DNA of 64,000 nucleotides, taken from NCBI GenBank assembly GCA_017354895.1, contig CP071499.1, positions 2,852,001 through 2,916,000 on the forward strand, in the 5' to 3' direction. The number at the start of each line of letters is the position of its first letter. Position 1 is the stretch's first letter. The DNA is from Podospora comata. Its lineage: Eukaryota > Ascomycota > Sordariomycetes > Sordariales > Podosporaceae. Shown piece after piece: positions 44,667 through 55,953 of the stretch. The notes under the pieces were generated by a model, which saw only the letters and a list, made by a program, of their open reading frames with translations, had not been told where the DNA came from and searched no databases. A program made the position numbers and the translations under genes.

Positions 44667-46878
44667 ATGTCCTACAATCCACCAATGAGTTTCTCCGAGA
44701 GGAGAGGGGCCGTCTTTAATGAGGAGTTGTCGCTGAATACACATCATGGCATCAAGAGCCTGGCGCAACCGCGTCCCAGAGGGCCACCAACACCGAGTAT
44801 GAGCACGCCCGCGGCAGACTTCGATCAGGTTACCGGCTCTCCACCACCTCCACCCACGCCGGCGGCATCCCCAGGACCATCCAACTCGAGGCCGGATTGG
44901 AAGAGCGCCGACGAAACCGAGGAGGCCTACCTTGCTACGATTCGCCAGTACTTTGTCAAGTGCAACAGTGCTCAGAGGGGGCGGCTGCTGTCTGATCTGC
45001 TGAACCTCTGCACCAGTCAACAGCTGAGCTTTGTGCACCAGTTTGTCAGCCCGCTGCTGAAGAAGGATCCATTCACTACTCTCCCAGATGAACTGTGTCT
45101 TAGAGTTGGTCTCGCGCTCCCCGGCTTTGCGCCTTTGCATGTAACTGACCGTGTGCCGCTTAGATCCTCTCGTTCATCGACGATCCCAAGGTGCTTGTGC
45201 GCGCATCGCAAGTGTCCCGAAGATGGCGGGATTTGCTGAGTGATGACATGACGTGGAAGAATCTATGCGTAAAGCACGATTATCAGCGTAGGATGTCGGA
45301 AGTCCAGGCTATGCGGGCAGAACTCTACGGTCATGCTCAGCGAGACGACGGTGCGGCCGCCGGGGACTGTTCCGGCGCGCTCACGTCCAACTCGCTACCC
45401 GCGTCGTTTGGAAGCAGCACCGGCGCGCGGCCGAGGCTCACGTCGTACAAGTCACACTTTAAGCAGAGATATCTGGTTGATGTGGCTTGGAGGACGGGCG
45501 GGCGGAACATCTCCAAGAATCTCACTCAAGATGGCGGCGTGGTCACGAGTCTGCATTTGACCTCCAAGTACATCATTGTGGCTCTTGATAATGCCAGGAT
45601 CCACGTGTTTGATACCGAAGGAAACGCGCTTCGCACCCTGCAGGGCCATGTGATGGGTGTCTGGGCTATGGTGCCCTGGGATGATATCCTGGTCAGTGGT
45701 GGCTGTGACAGAGAGGTTCGGGTTTGGGACCTGACGACTGGGTAAGTTTCATCATGGGTTTGGTGGTCATTCGGTTCTGGGCTGACTTTTGGATCACAGA
45801 AACTGCCTGCATACGCTTAGGGGTCACACCTCCACGGTCCGCTGTCTTAAGATGTCAGATGCCAACACGGCCATTTCCGGATCTAGAGACACGACCCTTC
45901 GGGTTTGGGATATCAGAAACGGCACACTGATCAAGCTGCTTGTCGGCCACCAGGCCAGCGTCCGGTGTTTGGAGATCAAGGGTGACATCGTGGTGTCTGG
46001 CAGTTATGATACCACCGCCAAGGTGTGGAGTATTTCCGAAGGTCGCTGCCTTCACACGCTTTCGGGGCATTACAGCCAAATCTATGCAATCGCCTTTGAT
46101 GGCTACCGGGTGGCGACTGGCAGTCTTGACACTAGTGTCAGGATCTGGAATGCGCAGACAGGGTAGGTTTCCATCTGACCTCGTCAAAAGTCCAATGCTA
46201 ACTAATACAATTCCACAGTGAATGTCAAGCTGTTCTCCAAGGCCACACCTCCCTTGTGGGTCAACTGCAAATGCGCGGCGGCACACTCGTCACGGGCGGC
46301 AGTGATGGCTCTGTGAGAGTATGGTCGCTCGAGAGATTCTGCCCTATCCACCGGCTCGCCGCCCACGACAACAGCGTGACGAGCTTGCAATTTGACGACA
46401 CGAGGGTTGTCAGCGGAGGTAGCGACGGGCGAGTCAAGGTCTGGGATCTCAAGACTGGCCAGCTGGTTCGCGAGCTTATCACGCAGGGCGAGGCTGTGTG
46501 GAGGGTTGCGTTTGAGGATGAGAAGTGCGTCGCGATGGCGCTGAAGAATAGCCGGACCGTCATGGAGGTAAGCACCCCCCCCCCCCCCCTTTTTTTTTTT
46601 CGTCCTGAGCACGCAGCGGAATACTGACATGTGTACAGGTTTGGAACTTCTCGCCACCAGAAGAAATGCTCAACGACCGCCCTGTTATCCCATTAAAGAG
46701 AACCCTCGACGCCCCAGCACCAGACGGCAGCAGACCACTCAGCGCCTTTGCTCTGGACTACCGGGGTGCTGGAAGCAGTAGTAGCGGCAATGGAATACTT
46801 GACGTCGATATGCCCGACGCAGGACCGTCCACCGCGCCACTTCAACAGAGCGGTGGCATGTTTTTCCGGGATCCATGA
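44667..46878 (+). CDS. F-box/WD40 substrate adaptor of an SCF ubiquitin ligase (Cdc4/FBXW7/FWD-1 class)
   Basis: This protein would bind Skp1 through its F-box and phosphorylated substrates through a WD40 propeller. There are five exons: 44667-45104, 45164-45741, 45800-46162, 46219-46567 and 46639-46878. The introns are 56-71 nt with CTRAC-type branch sites. The product is 655 aa. The F-box is FTTLPDELCLRILSFIDDPK and on, about residues 135-180, with intron 1 inside it. I count eight propeller blades after about residue 300, each ending in a WD-like pair (VFD, VWD, VWD, VWS, IWN, VWS, VWD, VWN). Eight blades fit Cdc4/Fbw7 better than beta-TrCP. Neurospora FWD-1, which degrades the clock protein FRQ, is an alternative. 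It is not Met30/SconB by its F-box sequence. I cannot choose between Cdc4 and FWD-1 without a search. Confidence 0.87.
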
Positions 46879-48335
46879 ATACGAGATGATTCTCAACGCT
46901 ATGGTACATACACACATACACTTATGATGTGAAGTGAGAAAGGGGGGTTATCATTGTTGGCGTCATCCGCTGATTTGCTTGTTTTCTTTTTTGGCTGGTT
47001 ATTATTTTTGCGCATACCCCCATTCTTGTTGGTTTATTTATCTTTTGGGTCTCAACGGCAACATGATCGTTCTGTATCGAGTTGGGGGGGGGGGAGGTGG
47101 TTGGTTGTATGGAAACGAAGGGTATCGACTGGATGGAGTTTTTTTGTTATGTTTGTTGTATGTTGGTTATTAGGAAACTGGAGGGAGGAAATATGTGATA
47201 GCGCATTGTTATGGCGTTGTTTTTTTGTTACACACTTATTTCTCTCTCATCTTCAGGCTTTCTTTTTTGGACGGTGCTGTCAACTCTGTATAGAAGACAG
47301 CCGAATAAATATGAGAGCAGTGGTTTTGTTATCAAACATGAATGAGAGATGACGGTGGTGGTGTAAAGTGGAGGGGGTTTGAGAGGGATGAGTGTGGGGT
47401 GAGCTGAGTGAGTGGATTCCGTCGCTGATATCATTTGCATTGGGCGTCGGGGGGGTGTATCGGCGTCTTATCAGATCGGTCGCGTCGGGTCGGATGGGCC
47501 GGAGAGCGATGCGGTGCGGCGGTGCTTTGTGTCCAAGTACGGAGTAAGACTTTTATCAATCCGTGTATAGACGAGAAAGAGAGAAAGAGTAAAAGATATA
47601 TTCTCGTCTTTTGTCCTTGATATCTTGAAATTGAAAAGCTGCCAGGCCTTAACTCCGAACCTACTCCGTTCAGTGGTGGAGTTTCCAAGTCCCTGTCATG
47701 GAAGATGAAGTCAGCGGACATAGCACGGACAAGATGTGTTTCTAGATCTGAGATTTGGTGACACCAAAACTAAAATGCTTACGGGACTTCCCCCCGTGGG
47801 CTCCGATAGGGACTTTTCTTCCACGAAGGTTGATAATACCGTAGCAATTGACTAAGAAAGAGCGATTTTTTTATTCCATAAAATAAAAAGGGCCGAGAAT
47901 GGGCAAAAACAGCTCTGGAAAAGTCCCACTCTTGAGGTTCGGTTGTATCCGTGCTTGCGGCCCCTCTTGTGTGGTGCTGTCACTGTTGGAAATGCTGGCA
48001 GGTGGGGACTTTTTGCAGCAAAGAGAGAAACCCCCAACCATGTCTGGCTTCGCTTAAACAAGGCTAGCGCGTAGATTCTCAACAAGCATCACCGCCCCCC
48101 CAACGCCAAAAACTTGGGGGACCCATTCCTTTTTTGCAGTGCTGCTGTGCTGCTGGGCCCTGCTGTTGCTGAGAAGCTGCCACACCTACCTCTCCCACCC
48201 TATCCAGCTCCCGACATCGCGGTCCCTTCTCGCTTGGACCTGACCATCCCTCTCCGTCCTCTTTTTTTTTTTTCCTTCACCTTTCTTTTCCCTTTTTTTT
48301 CATTGCGCAACCAACCCTTCCCCCCATCACACAAA
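46879..48335. other. Intergenic: F-box 3' side and PDA1 upstream region
   Basis: The stretch is 1.46 kb with a T-rich 3' UTR region, G-run near 47084 and, next to PDA1, a T/C-rich leader without ATG from 48041 to 48335. No gene is supported. Confidence 0.6.
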
Positions 48336-49944
48336 ATGTTCTCGCGAGCCACCCGGTTAACAAGGGCGCTGCCCGTCCGCGTTGCTGCTGCCCGCGCCAG
48401 CCCTGTCACGGCTTCGCTTGCCCGGAGGACCGTCACCACCAATGCCGCTTCGGCGCAGGTTGACAAGAGCTCCGTCCCCCAGGTATGTTCAGTGTGGAGG
48501 TGTAGCAGCTTGTGTCATGAGTAGGAACTGTGCTTTCCGGACCCACCGGGATGCTTGGATATCGAGGGAACATTATCGTTTGCATTGGGGGAATGTTTGC
48601 GATATATCTCTTTTATTTGCGAACGTTGTCAAATCGCTCGTTTTTTTATTGTTGAGGTTTTGCGTCACTTTTTTTTTTGGTCTGTCACTGACATTGTTGT
48701 TATTATCACGACAACAGTCCGAAGATGAGCCCTTCCATGTCACCCTTTCCGACGAGAGCTTCGAGACGTACGAACTCGACCCCCCACCTTACCAGCTTGA
48801 GGTTACCAAGAAGCAGTTGAAGCAGATGTATAAGGATATGGTTGTCGTCAGGTATGAAAGGCGCATGGGTTTTCGGAGGTCCGTGATCTTTGTGCTGACG
48901 CAACGATACCGGATCATAGACAAATGGAGATGGCTGCCGACAGACTATACAAGGAGAAGAAGATTCGGGGTTTCTGCCACCTCTCCACCGGTCAGGAGGC
49001 CGTCGCCGTCGGTATCGAGCATGCGATCAACAAGTCGGACGATGTCATCACCTCGTACAGATGCCACGGTTTCGCCTATATGAGAGGCGGCACTGTGCGC
49101 TCCATCATTGGCGAGCTTCTTGGTCGCCGTGAGGGTATTGCGTACGGCAAGGGCGGTTCTATGCACATGTTCGCCAAGGGCTTTTATGGCGGCAACGGCA
49201 TTGTCGGCGCTCAGGTGCCTGTCGGTGCCGGGTTGGCTTTTGCCCAGAAGTATACCGGTGGCAAGAAGGCTACTGTTATCCTGTATGGTGATGGTGCTTC
49301 CAACCAGGGTCAGGTGTTTGAGGCTTTCAACATGGCCAAGCTTTGGAAGTTGCCCGCCCTTTTCGGGTGCGAGAGTGAGTTTCCAGATACTGCTACGAAC
49401 ATAGGGGTCATTGCTAACATTGTGGCTCTCAGACAACAAGTACGGTATGGGTACCTCCGCTGCCCGCTCCTCCGCCCTGACCGACTACTACAAGCGCGGC
49501 CAGTACATCCCCGGTCTCAAGGTCAACGGCATGGATGTCCTTGCGGTCAAGGCGGCCGTCCAGTACGGCAAGCAGTGGACTGAGGAGGACAATGGTCCGT
49601 TGGTTCTCGAGTACGTGACCTACCGCTACGGTGGTCATAGTATGTCGGACCCCGGCACCACCTACCGCACCCGTGAGGAAATTCAGCGTATGCGGTCCAC
49701 CAACGATCCCATCGCCGGCCTCAAGCAGCACATTCTCGACTGGGGCGTTGCTCAGGAGGACGAGCTCAAGAACATCGACAAGGAGGCGCGCAGCTTCGTC
49801 AACGAGGAGGTGGCCGCCGCCGAGGCCATGGCCGTCCCTGAGGCCACCCCCAAGATCCTGTACGAGGACATTTACGTCAGAGGCTCCGAGCCCGATTTCA
49901 TCCGTGGCCGCATCCTGGATGAGAACTACTACTTCAAGCAGTAA
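48336..49944 (+). CDS. pda1: Pyruvate dehydrogenase E1 component, alpha subunit
   Basis: This thiamine-diphosphate subunit decarboxylates pyruvate in the mitochondrial matrix as part of the PDH complex. There are four exons: 48336-48482, 48718-48851, 48920-49374 and 49433-49944. The introns are 235, 68 and 58 nt; the first is the longest intron seen in this window. The product is 415 aa. The amino terminus ([22 protein letters not shown]) is a clear import peptide ending near RRTVTT. The ThDP-Mg motif GDG(ASNQG...)NN is visible, with intron 3 just before the two Asn. The regulatory phosphorylation loop [16 protein letters not shown] is conserved as in yeast Pda1, which implies control by PDH kinase. 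Length is normal for the family. Confidence 0.96.
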
Positions 49945-50781
49945 ATGGTTGGAGAGTAGAGTGGTGGTGAGGTGGTGAGGTGGTGAGAGGTTGAACAAGA
50001 GGAAGAGAGAGAGAGAGAGAGAAAGAGCCGTTTATACAAACAGTGAAATTACTCGAGCTTTGCCGCTGAGCATTTGGTTTTTTTCTCGTGTGGTTGGCCT
50101 TTTTTTGTACATTACCTTCCTAATCGTCCGTCATAGAGCTTTCGGAGGGAAAAATACGGTTATGAAGAAAATGATTTTTGAGATTTGGGAATGGGACAAT
50201 GGTGCTTTTCTTTTCTATTTGCTTTGCGTTTTGCGACTGATTAATGCTTAGAATATGCGGACGGTGGTATACATATGGGATTGAGAAGGATATTTTCACA
50301 TGGAGGACAAGTCCCTCGATGCATTAAGCTGATGCCTAAGCTTACACCCTTCGATGCTGCCTGAGGATGAATAAAATGGCCCACTTTGCTCATGTGACCA
50401 TGCTACTTTACGCGAGAAGATTAGGGGAGGGAAAACGCGTCGGAAGCGCGTCACTCTTTTGTCCTTCCAATTGGTTTGTCGTCGTACATACCTGCCGATT
50501 TGAAGCACCCTGTCACCGCTGCCCGCCTGCCGCCCTGCCTGCTGCCTATTATTTTATTATTATTATTATTATTGGACGTGGACTTTTTTTTCTGGTTTTT
50601 TTGCGACTACTTTTTATAAAACACTTGCTAGTTCCAGCAACAACAAATTCAAGAAAAGCTGGCTCCTCGGCTTTTGTCATTTTTGTCTTTTACTGCGATC
50701 TTCCCGCGACAGCAACAACTTTTACGACGAGGATTTTATTGCTCGAGGGCATTGTTTAGTGCTGGTGGTGGGTTGATTACG
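49945..50781. promoter_or_regulatory. Intergenic between PDA1 and DNA ligase I
   Basis: It contains a GA run (about 50003-50024), the PDA1 3' UTR region and the ligase upstream region. A TTA repeat lies near 50549-50574. Two ACGCGT-like motifs near the ligase (AAACGCGTCGGAAGCGCGTCA at about 50433-50453) resemble MluI cell-cycle boxes of DNA-replication genes; this reading is tentative. No gene is seen. Confidence 0.5.
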
Positions 50782-53700
50782 ATGCCTCCTAAGGGGAGTA
50801 GGCAGGCTACGCTGGGGTATGTATTGCCTGGTTGGGAGGAGGGGCGGTTGTTTTGTTGCGATCTATTGGGGCAGAGAGGACAGTTGGGACTGACTGAGTT
50901 GAACGGTACAGGAAATTCTTCACCCAGGCCAACGGCGCTGCGATTCCGGAGCCAAAGGTGGCGGCGCAAAATAAAACGCAGACGAAGTTGAGTTTTTCGA
51001 CCAAGGTGGGGGGGGAGCAGAGCCCCAAGAGGAAGAATAAGGATGAAGAGGAGGAGGTGAGATCTGATACTGAGGGGGGAGAGGAGGGGGTTAAACCGGT
51101 GGAGAAGAAGAAGAAACGGGGCCGGCCTGCTAAGGCTGCCATCATCACTACGACGGAAAAGAAGACGAGAAAGAAGGAGGTTGATGAGGATGGGGATGAG
51201 AGCATGGAGGATGCGGAACCTGCGCAGAAAAAAGCGAGGAAGGGGGGGAGGAGGGTGGTGAGGGATGAGGAGGATGGGGATGAGAGTATGGAGGATGCGC
51301 CGGCGCCGGTTGGGGATGGCAGGGTGTCCTCGCCGGAGGGGTATCAGTATGAGAAGGGGAGTGAGCCAAGGATGTTGAATGCGACGCCGAAGAAGAGGCA
51401 GGGGAAGAAGGTGAGACAGGATGAGAAGGAGTGGAATTTGGGGGTGGAGTCGCCGGAGGGGTATGATTATAAGGGTGGGAGTCCGCCGAAGCTTTTTAAG
51501 GGGGATAGGTTGGTTGCTGTTGGGGGGAAGAAGGTTGGGAAGGAGGAAGCGGGGAAGAAAGAGGGGGAGACAGCCGGGAAGAAGGCGGTTGAGAAGGAGG
51601 AGGAGGAGGTTGTCAAGGAGGGAGAGGAGACGGCGTCGTCGGCTTCGGATGTGGAGATGGAGGAGGAGGAGGAGGAGAAGCCAGAGGTGGCCAAGAAGGC
51701 GAGGCAGAAGGTGCAGGCTACGCTTAAGAGTGCTGATGAGCATCCTTTTCCTGACTGGAAGGCTGGGGAGCCGGTGCCGTATGCTGCTCTCTGCACTACG
51801 TTTTCGCTGGTGGAGCTCACGACGAAGAGGCTGGAGATTATGGCGCACTGTGCGCTGTTTTTGAGACAGGTTTTGAGGCTCACACCGGATGATCTTTTGC
51901 CGGTGGTGCTGCTTATGATCAACAAGCTTGCTCCTGACTATGCGGGTATCGAGCTGGGCATCGGAGAGAGTTTGATCATGAAGGCTATCGGAGAGTCGAC
52001 GGGCAGAAGTCTGGCGATTATCAAGCAGGATCAGAAGGAGATTGGTGATCTGGGCTTGGTGGCGGTCAAGAGCAGGTCGACGCAGCCGACCATGTTTAAA
52101 CCAAAGCCATTGACTGTTAGGGGTGTGCTGAAGGGGCTGATGGGCATTGCCACGACAACGGGCAATGGAGCTCAGGGGAGGAAGGTGGATGGGATCAAGA
52201 AACTGCTTTCCCAGGCTGATGCCAACGGGGCGAAGAAGGTTGATATCACCAAGGACAAGGGCGGGCCGAGTGAAGCCAAGTATCTGGTCAGGTTCCTGGA
52301 GGGGAAGCTGAGATTGGGTCTGGCGGAGAAGTCGGTCATTGTCAGCTTGTCACAGGCGGTGGTTGCGCACGAGGCGGCTCAAAAGGGGGTTGCGCCCAGT
52401 GCGGCCGACTTTGAGAAGGGCGAGGCGATCCTCAAGACTGTCTACAGCGAGCTGCCAAGCTACGATGTCATCATTCCGGCTATGGTTGAGCACGGGATCA
52501 TGAACCTGAGGGATCACTGCAAGTTGAGGCCTGGTGTTCCCCTCAAGCCCATGTTGGCCAATCCTACCAAGGCTATCACCGAGGTTCTGGACCGGTTTGA
52601 GAACAAGCTTTTCACTTGCGAGTACAAGTACGATGGTGAAAGAGCGCAGATTCACTATGTGGCCAAGGACACTGCTGAAGAGCTCAGCCAGTCGGCCGCG
52701 AATGCCAGCAAGGAGGTGGGTAATGGTGTTGCGGCGATCTTCTCGAGAAACTCGGAAGATCTGTCCAAGAAGTACCCTGACGTCTTGGCCAAGCTGTCAA
52801 CTTGGGTCAAGGATGACACGAAGAGTTTTGTCTTGGACTGCGAGTCGGTTGCTTGGGATGTGGATGAGAAGAAGGTGTTGCCTTTCCAGCAGCTGATGAC
52901 GCGCAAGAAGAAGGACGTCAAGATTGAGGAAGTCAAGGTCAAGGTTTGCGTCTTTGCGTTTGATCTGCTTTATCTGAACGGGGAGGCGGTGGTGAACAAG
53001 TCGCTCAGGGAGAGGAGGGAGTTGTTGCACAAGTCGTTTACTCCTATCGAGGGCGAGTTTGCGTTTGCGACGTCGATGAATGGGCAGGAGCTGGATGAGA
53101 TTCAGACGTTCTTGGATGAGTCGGTCAAGGCTTCGTGTGAGGGGTTGATGGTCAAGATGCTGGATGGGGAGGAGAGCGGGTATGAGCCTAGTAAGAGGTC
53201 GAGAAATTGGTTGAAGGTGTGTTTGGTCTTTCATTCCACATCGTCACAGGCGAGCAAAAAGTATGCTAATGTAAAACAGATCAAGAAAGACTACCTCGCC
53301 GGCATCGGCGACTCGCTCGACCTCGTCGTCCTCGGCGCCTACTTTGGCAAGGGCAAGCGCACCTCTGTCTACGGCGCCTTTTTGCTGGCGTGCTACAACC
53401 CCGGCACGGACACGTACGAAACGGTCTGCAACATTGGCACCGGCTTCAGCGAGGCTGTGCTCGAGGAGCTGCATGCCCAGCTCTCCAAGATCACGATTGA
53501 TCGCCCCAAGCCGTTTTACGCCCACAGCAGCGGGGGCCAGCACCAGCCGGACGTGTGGTTTGAACCTAAATATGTCTGGGAGGTCAAGACGGCGGACTTG
53601 ACGCTGAGCCCGAGGTACAAGGCGGGGATGAAGGAGGGGGTTGACCCGAGCGGGGAGAAGGGGATCAGCTTGAGGTTTCCGAGGTTTATCAAGGTGAGGG

Positions 53701-53816
53701 ATGACAAGAAGCCGGACGAGGCGACGAGCAGTCGGCAGGTGGCGGAGATGTATCGGAAGCAGGAGAGTGTGAGTAAGAGCAAGGGGCCGAGTGTGGATGA
53801 TGATTTTGAGTATTAG
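50782..53816 (+). CDS. cdc9: ATP-dependent DNA ligase I (Cdc9/LIG1)
   Basis: This replicative ligase seals Okazaki fragments and repair nicks. There are three exons: 50782-50816, 50912-53216 and 53280-53816. The introns are 95 nt and 63 nt; the second is in frame without a stop. The product is 958 aa. An amino-terminal PCNA-binding box QATLGKFF is formed across intron 1 and supports exon 1. A long acidic/basic disordered region with repeated motifs follows to about residue 310. Then come the DNA-binding domain (YAALCTTFSLVE...), the adenylation motif KYDGER with active-site Lys584, SRNSED (motif III) and LDCESVAWD. Motif V (SRNWLK-IKKDYL) is split by intron 2. The OB domain holds GAYFGKGKR and SLRFPRF. 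The annotation as LIG1 is secure. Confidence 0.95.
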
Positions 53817-53932
53817 GTACTCATTGGAGGAGGGGTGTTTCTTGTTGTATAATCTTTTCATCTTTATCATAAAAGTGACGCATGGGAGTTTAGATGATAA
53901 TCAGTCGTTGATATTGAGAGTTGTGGTGGTGG

Positions 53933-53965
<33 letters not shown>

Positions 53966-54690
53966 CTTTGGGTGCTTGTATGTCTATGATTGTTTTGCAT
54001 GTGTGGTCTGGTGGTCATTATCAATATTCTGTTTAGGTTTGGGATATATGGATGGCATGAACTTGATTAATACCAGCTTGAGAGGTGGTGTTGGTGAAAA
54101 TATAGTGTTTTTGGGGGGATTTGGGAAGGATATTTGTGACGACTGAAAGGGGTTGGTGATGCTGAGAATGAGATGAGCGGTGATTTTGGTGGAACATATC
54201 AAGGGAAGGGTGTAGATAAAAGAGGAGAAAACATGGCGGGTTGTGAGATGAGTGAAGGCTTGCTGATAGACCTTTTACCGAGTGTGAAATGACATTCGGG
54301 GTTTGGTGTGCTGTGGTAGCCAACTCATGAAAAGAGTATAAAAAGACAAAAATTTATTCTTGTTCCAATTCACCAGTGTGCTTTGTTGATGAAGGGGTCT
54401 CTCTGGGAGAACTTTGTGATGTATGTTTCCCTGTGACACCTCACAGACATGATCATAAAGTAGGGGTGATGTTGGTATAATCAGTTGTAATGTTACATGC
54501 CTCTTTCTCTTTTGTACATGCAGCGAATAAAGCCACGGGCTGTCTCTCTCTGTCTCTCTCTCTCTCTTTTTAATACATCATCACACATGTTGTTGGTCTT
54601 GCCCAACCCATCCAACCTCTCCTCTTCCCCTCCCAGTCAGATATAGCAAGACCATTCTTTCAAACAACCCAAATCCCCCACTTCCCCTCC
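53817..54690. other. Intergenic between convergent LIG1 and bL12m genes
   Basis: It holds two 3' UTR regions, a run of 31 T (53935-53965) and a CT-rich stretch (about 54541-54569). No gene is supported. Confidence 0.6.
53935..53965. repeat. T31 homopolymer
   Basis: Uninterrupted T run downstream of the ligase stop codon. Its length in the assembly should be treated as approximate. Confidence 0.9.
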
Positions 54691-55380
54691 TTACTCCATC
54701 ACCACAGTAGCACCCAATTCCTTCATCGTCGCGACAATCTTCTCGGCCTCGTCTTTTGGTACCGACTCCTTCATGAGCTTGGGCGCGCTCTCGACAAACT
54801 TCTTGGAGTCTACTAGGGAGAGACCGAGCAGGTTCTTGACCTCCTTGATGACCTTGGGCTTGGCGCCGGCGTCAAAGGCCATGAGCTTGACGGAGAAGAG
54901 GGTCTTTTCGGCGGCGGCCGGGGCGGCGTCCTCGGCTTCTTCGACGGCAGCGGGGGCGGCGGCTGGGGCGGCGGCAGCGAAGCCACCGACGGGGAGGTCG
55001 GGGATGTTGAGGCGGGACTATAGGTAGGGAAGGAAAGAAAAAGGCCACGTTAGTGACATGGTCTTCTTGTAATGTAGTCCCGTTCCGGTTATTGAATTCG
55101 GTTATCGGTGGTGGTAATTTGATATTGCCCCTCCAACCGTGTATATAATCCCCTCTTGGGAACATAATCCTACCTTCAAGCTCGCAACAAGGTCGGCCGT
55201 CTCCAAGAGGGTCAATTGGCTAATCTGGTCGACGATGGCCGAGATCTTGGGGCTGGTCTCGGTTGAGTTGTATCTCCTTTGGAGGGCCACGGCGGAGGAG
55301 GTACGGAGGGGTGTTCTGGCGGCGGTGGTGCGGAGCTGGCGGGCGCAGGATTGCGCAGCGTATCTGCACGAGACGAACAT
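54691..55380 (-). CDS. Mitochondrial ribosomal protein bL12m (L7/L12)
   Basis: This is the stalk protein of the mitochondrial large ribosomal subunit, which recruits translation factors. There are two exons, 55380-55174 and 55017-54691, with a 156-nt intron (branch CACTAACG). The product is 177 aa. Residues 1-45 are rich in Arg/Ser/Ala (import peptide, RRYNSTE near the end). The dimerisation part [24 protein letters not shown] follows, then an Ala/Pro hinge. The C-terminal L12 domain is [36 protein letters not shown], with VEKKV-type features of the family and the ending [11 protein letters not shown]. It matches bacterial L7/L12 order and length after removal of the targeting sequence. It is divergent from midasin. 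Confidence 0.95.
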
Positions 55381-55953
55381 TTTGATCTGGATTATGAAGT
55401 GAGAGGTTCGAGGTGGTGAGCTTGTGGGTGGCTACGGCCGTGCTGGTTCTCTTCCGTCTTCTTCGTCGTCGTCGTGAATCCCGGAGATTTTTTCGCCCGT
55501 CGTTGAACGAAAAGTTCTGGCTGGCGGTTGATTGGCTGGGAAGCTTGGGCGCAGGGGTGTTCGTCTGGAGAGCTTGGCAATATGATGTTTAAGAAAGCTT
55601 GGGCCATCCACTCTGTACTTAAAAAGTCTTGCACTGGAGCAAAATAAATCCGGTGTGCTGAAGGGCGCTGTTTTGGCGCTGTTACAAGGGACGGCTTCAG
55701 TGCCCGGTGTGGTGCGCTGTGTGGGTCACCCCCAGCCGCTGAAATGCTGCAGGTGGGCACTGGCCGCTCATGCATGGAGGTCGAGAATTTGGAGACTCGG
55801 GCCCTTGCCCCACCTTTTTTTTTTGGCGATTTGGAGAAGGTGAAAAAAAAAGTTGGGATAAGGAACGACATTTTTTGATAGTAACAAACAAGTCTTTTGT
55901 TTTACAAGACTTGATACAAACAATTCCACGCCATTTTCGACGGATCCTCGATC
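55381..55953. promoter_or_regulatory. Divergent promoter, bL12m and midasin
   Basis: The 573-bp region lies between start codons of a mitochondrial-ribosome gene and a cytosolic-ribosome assembly gene. It contains T and A runs near 55815-55849. No specific element was recognised. Confidence 0.5.
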
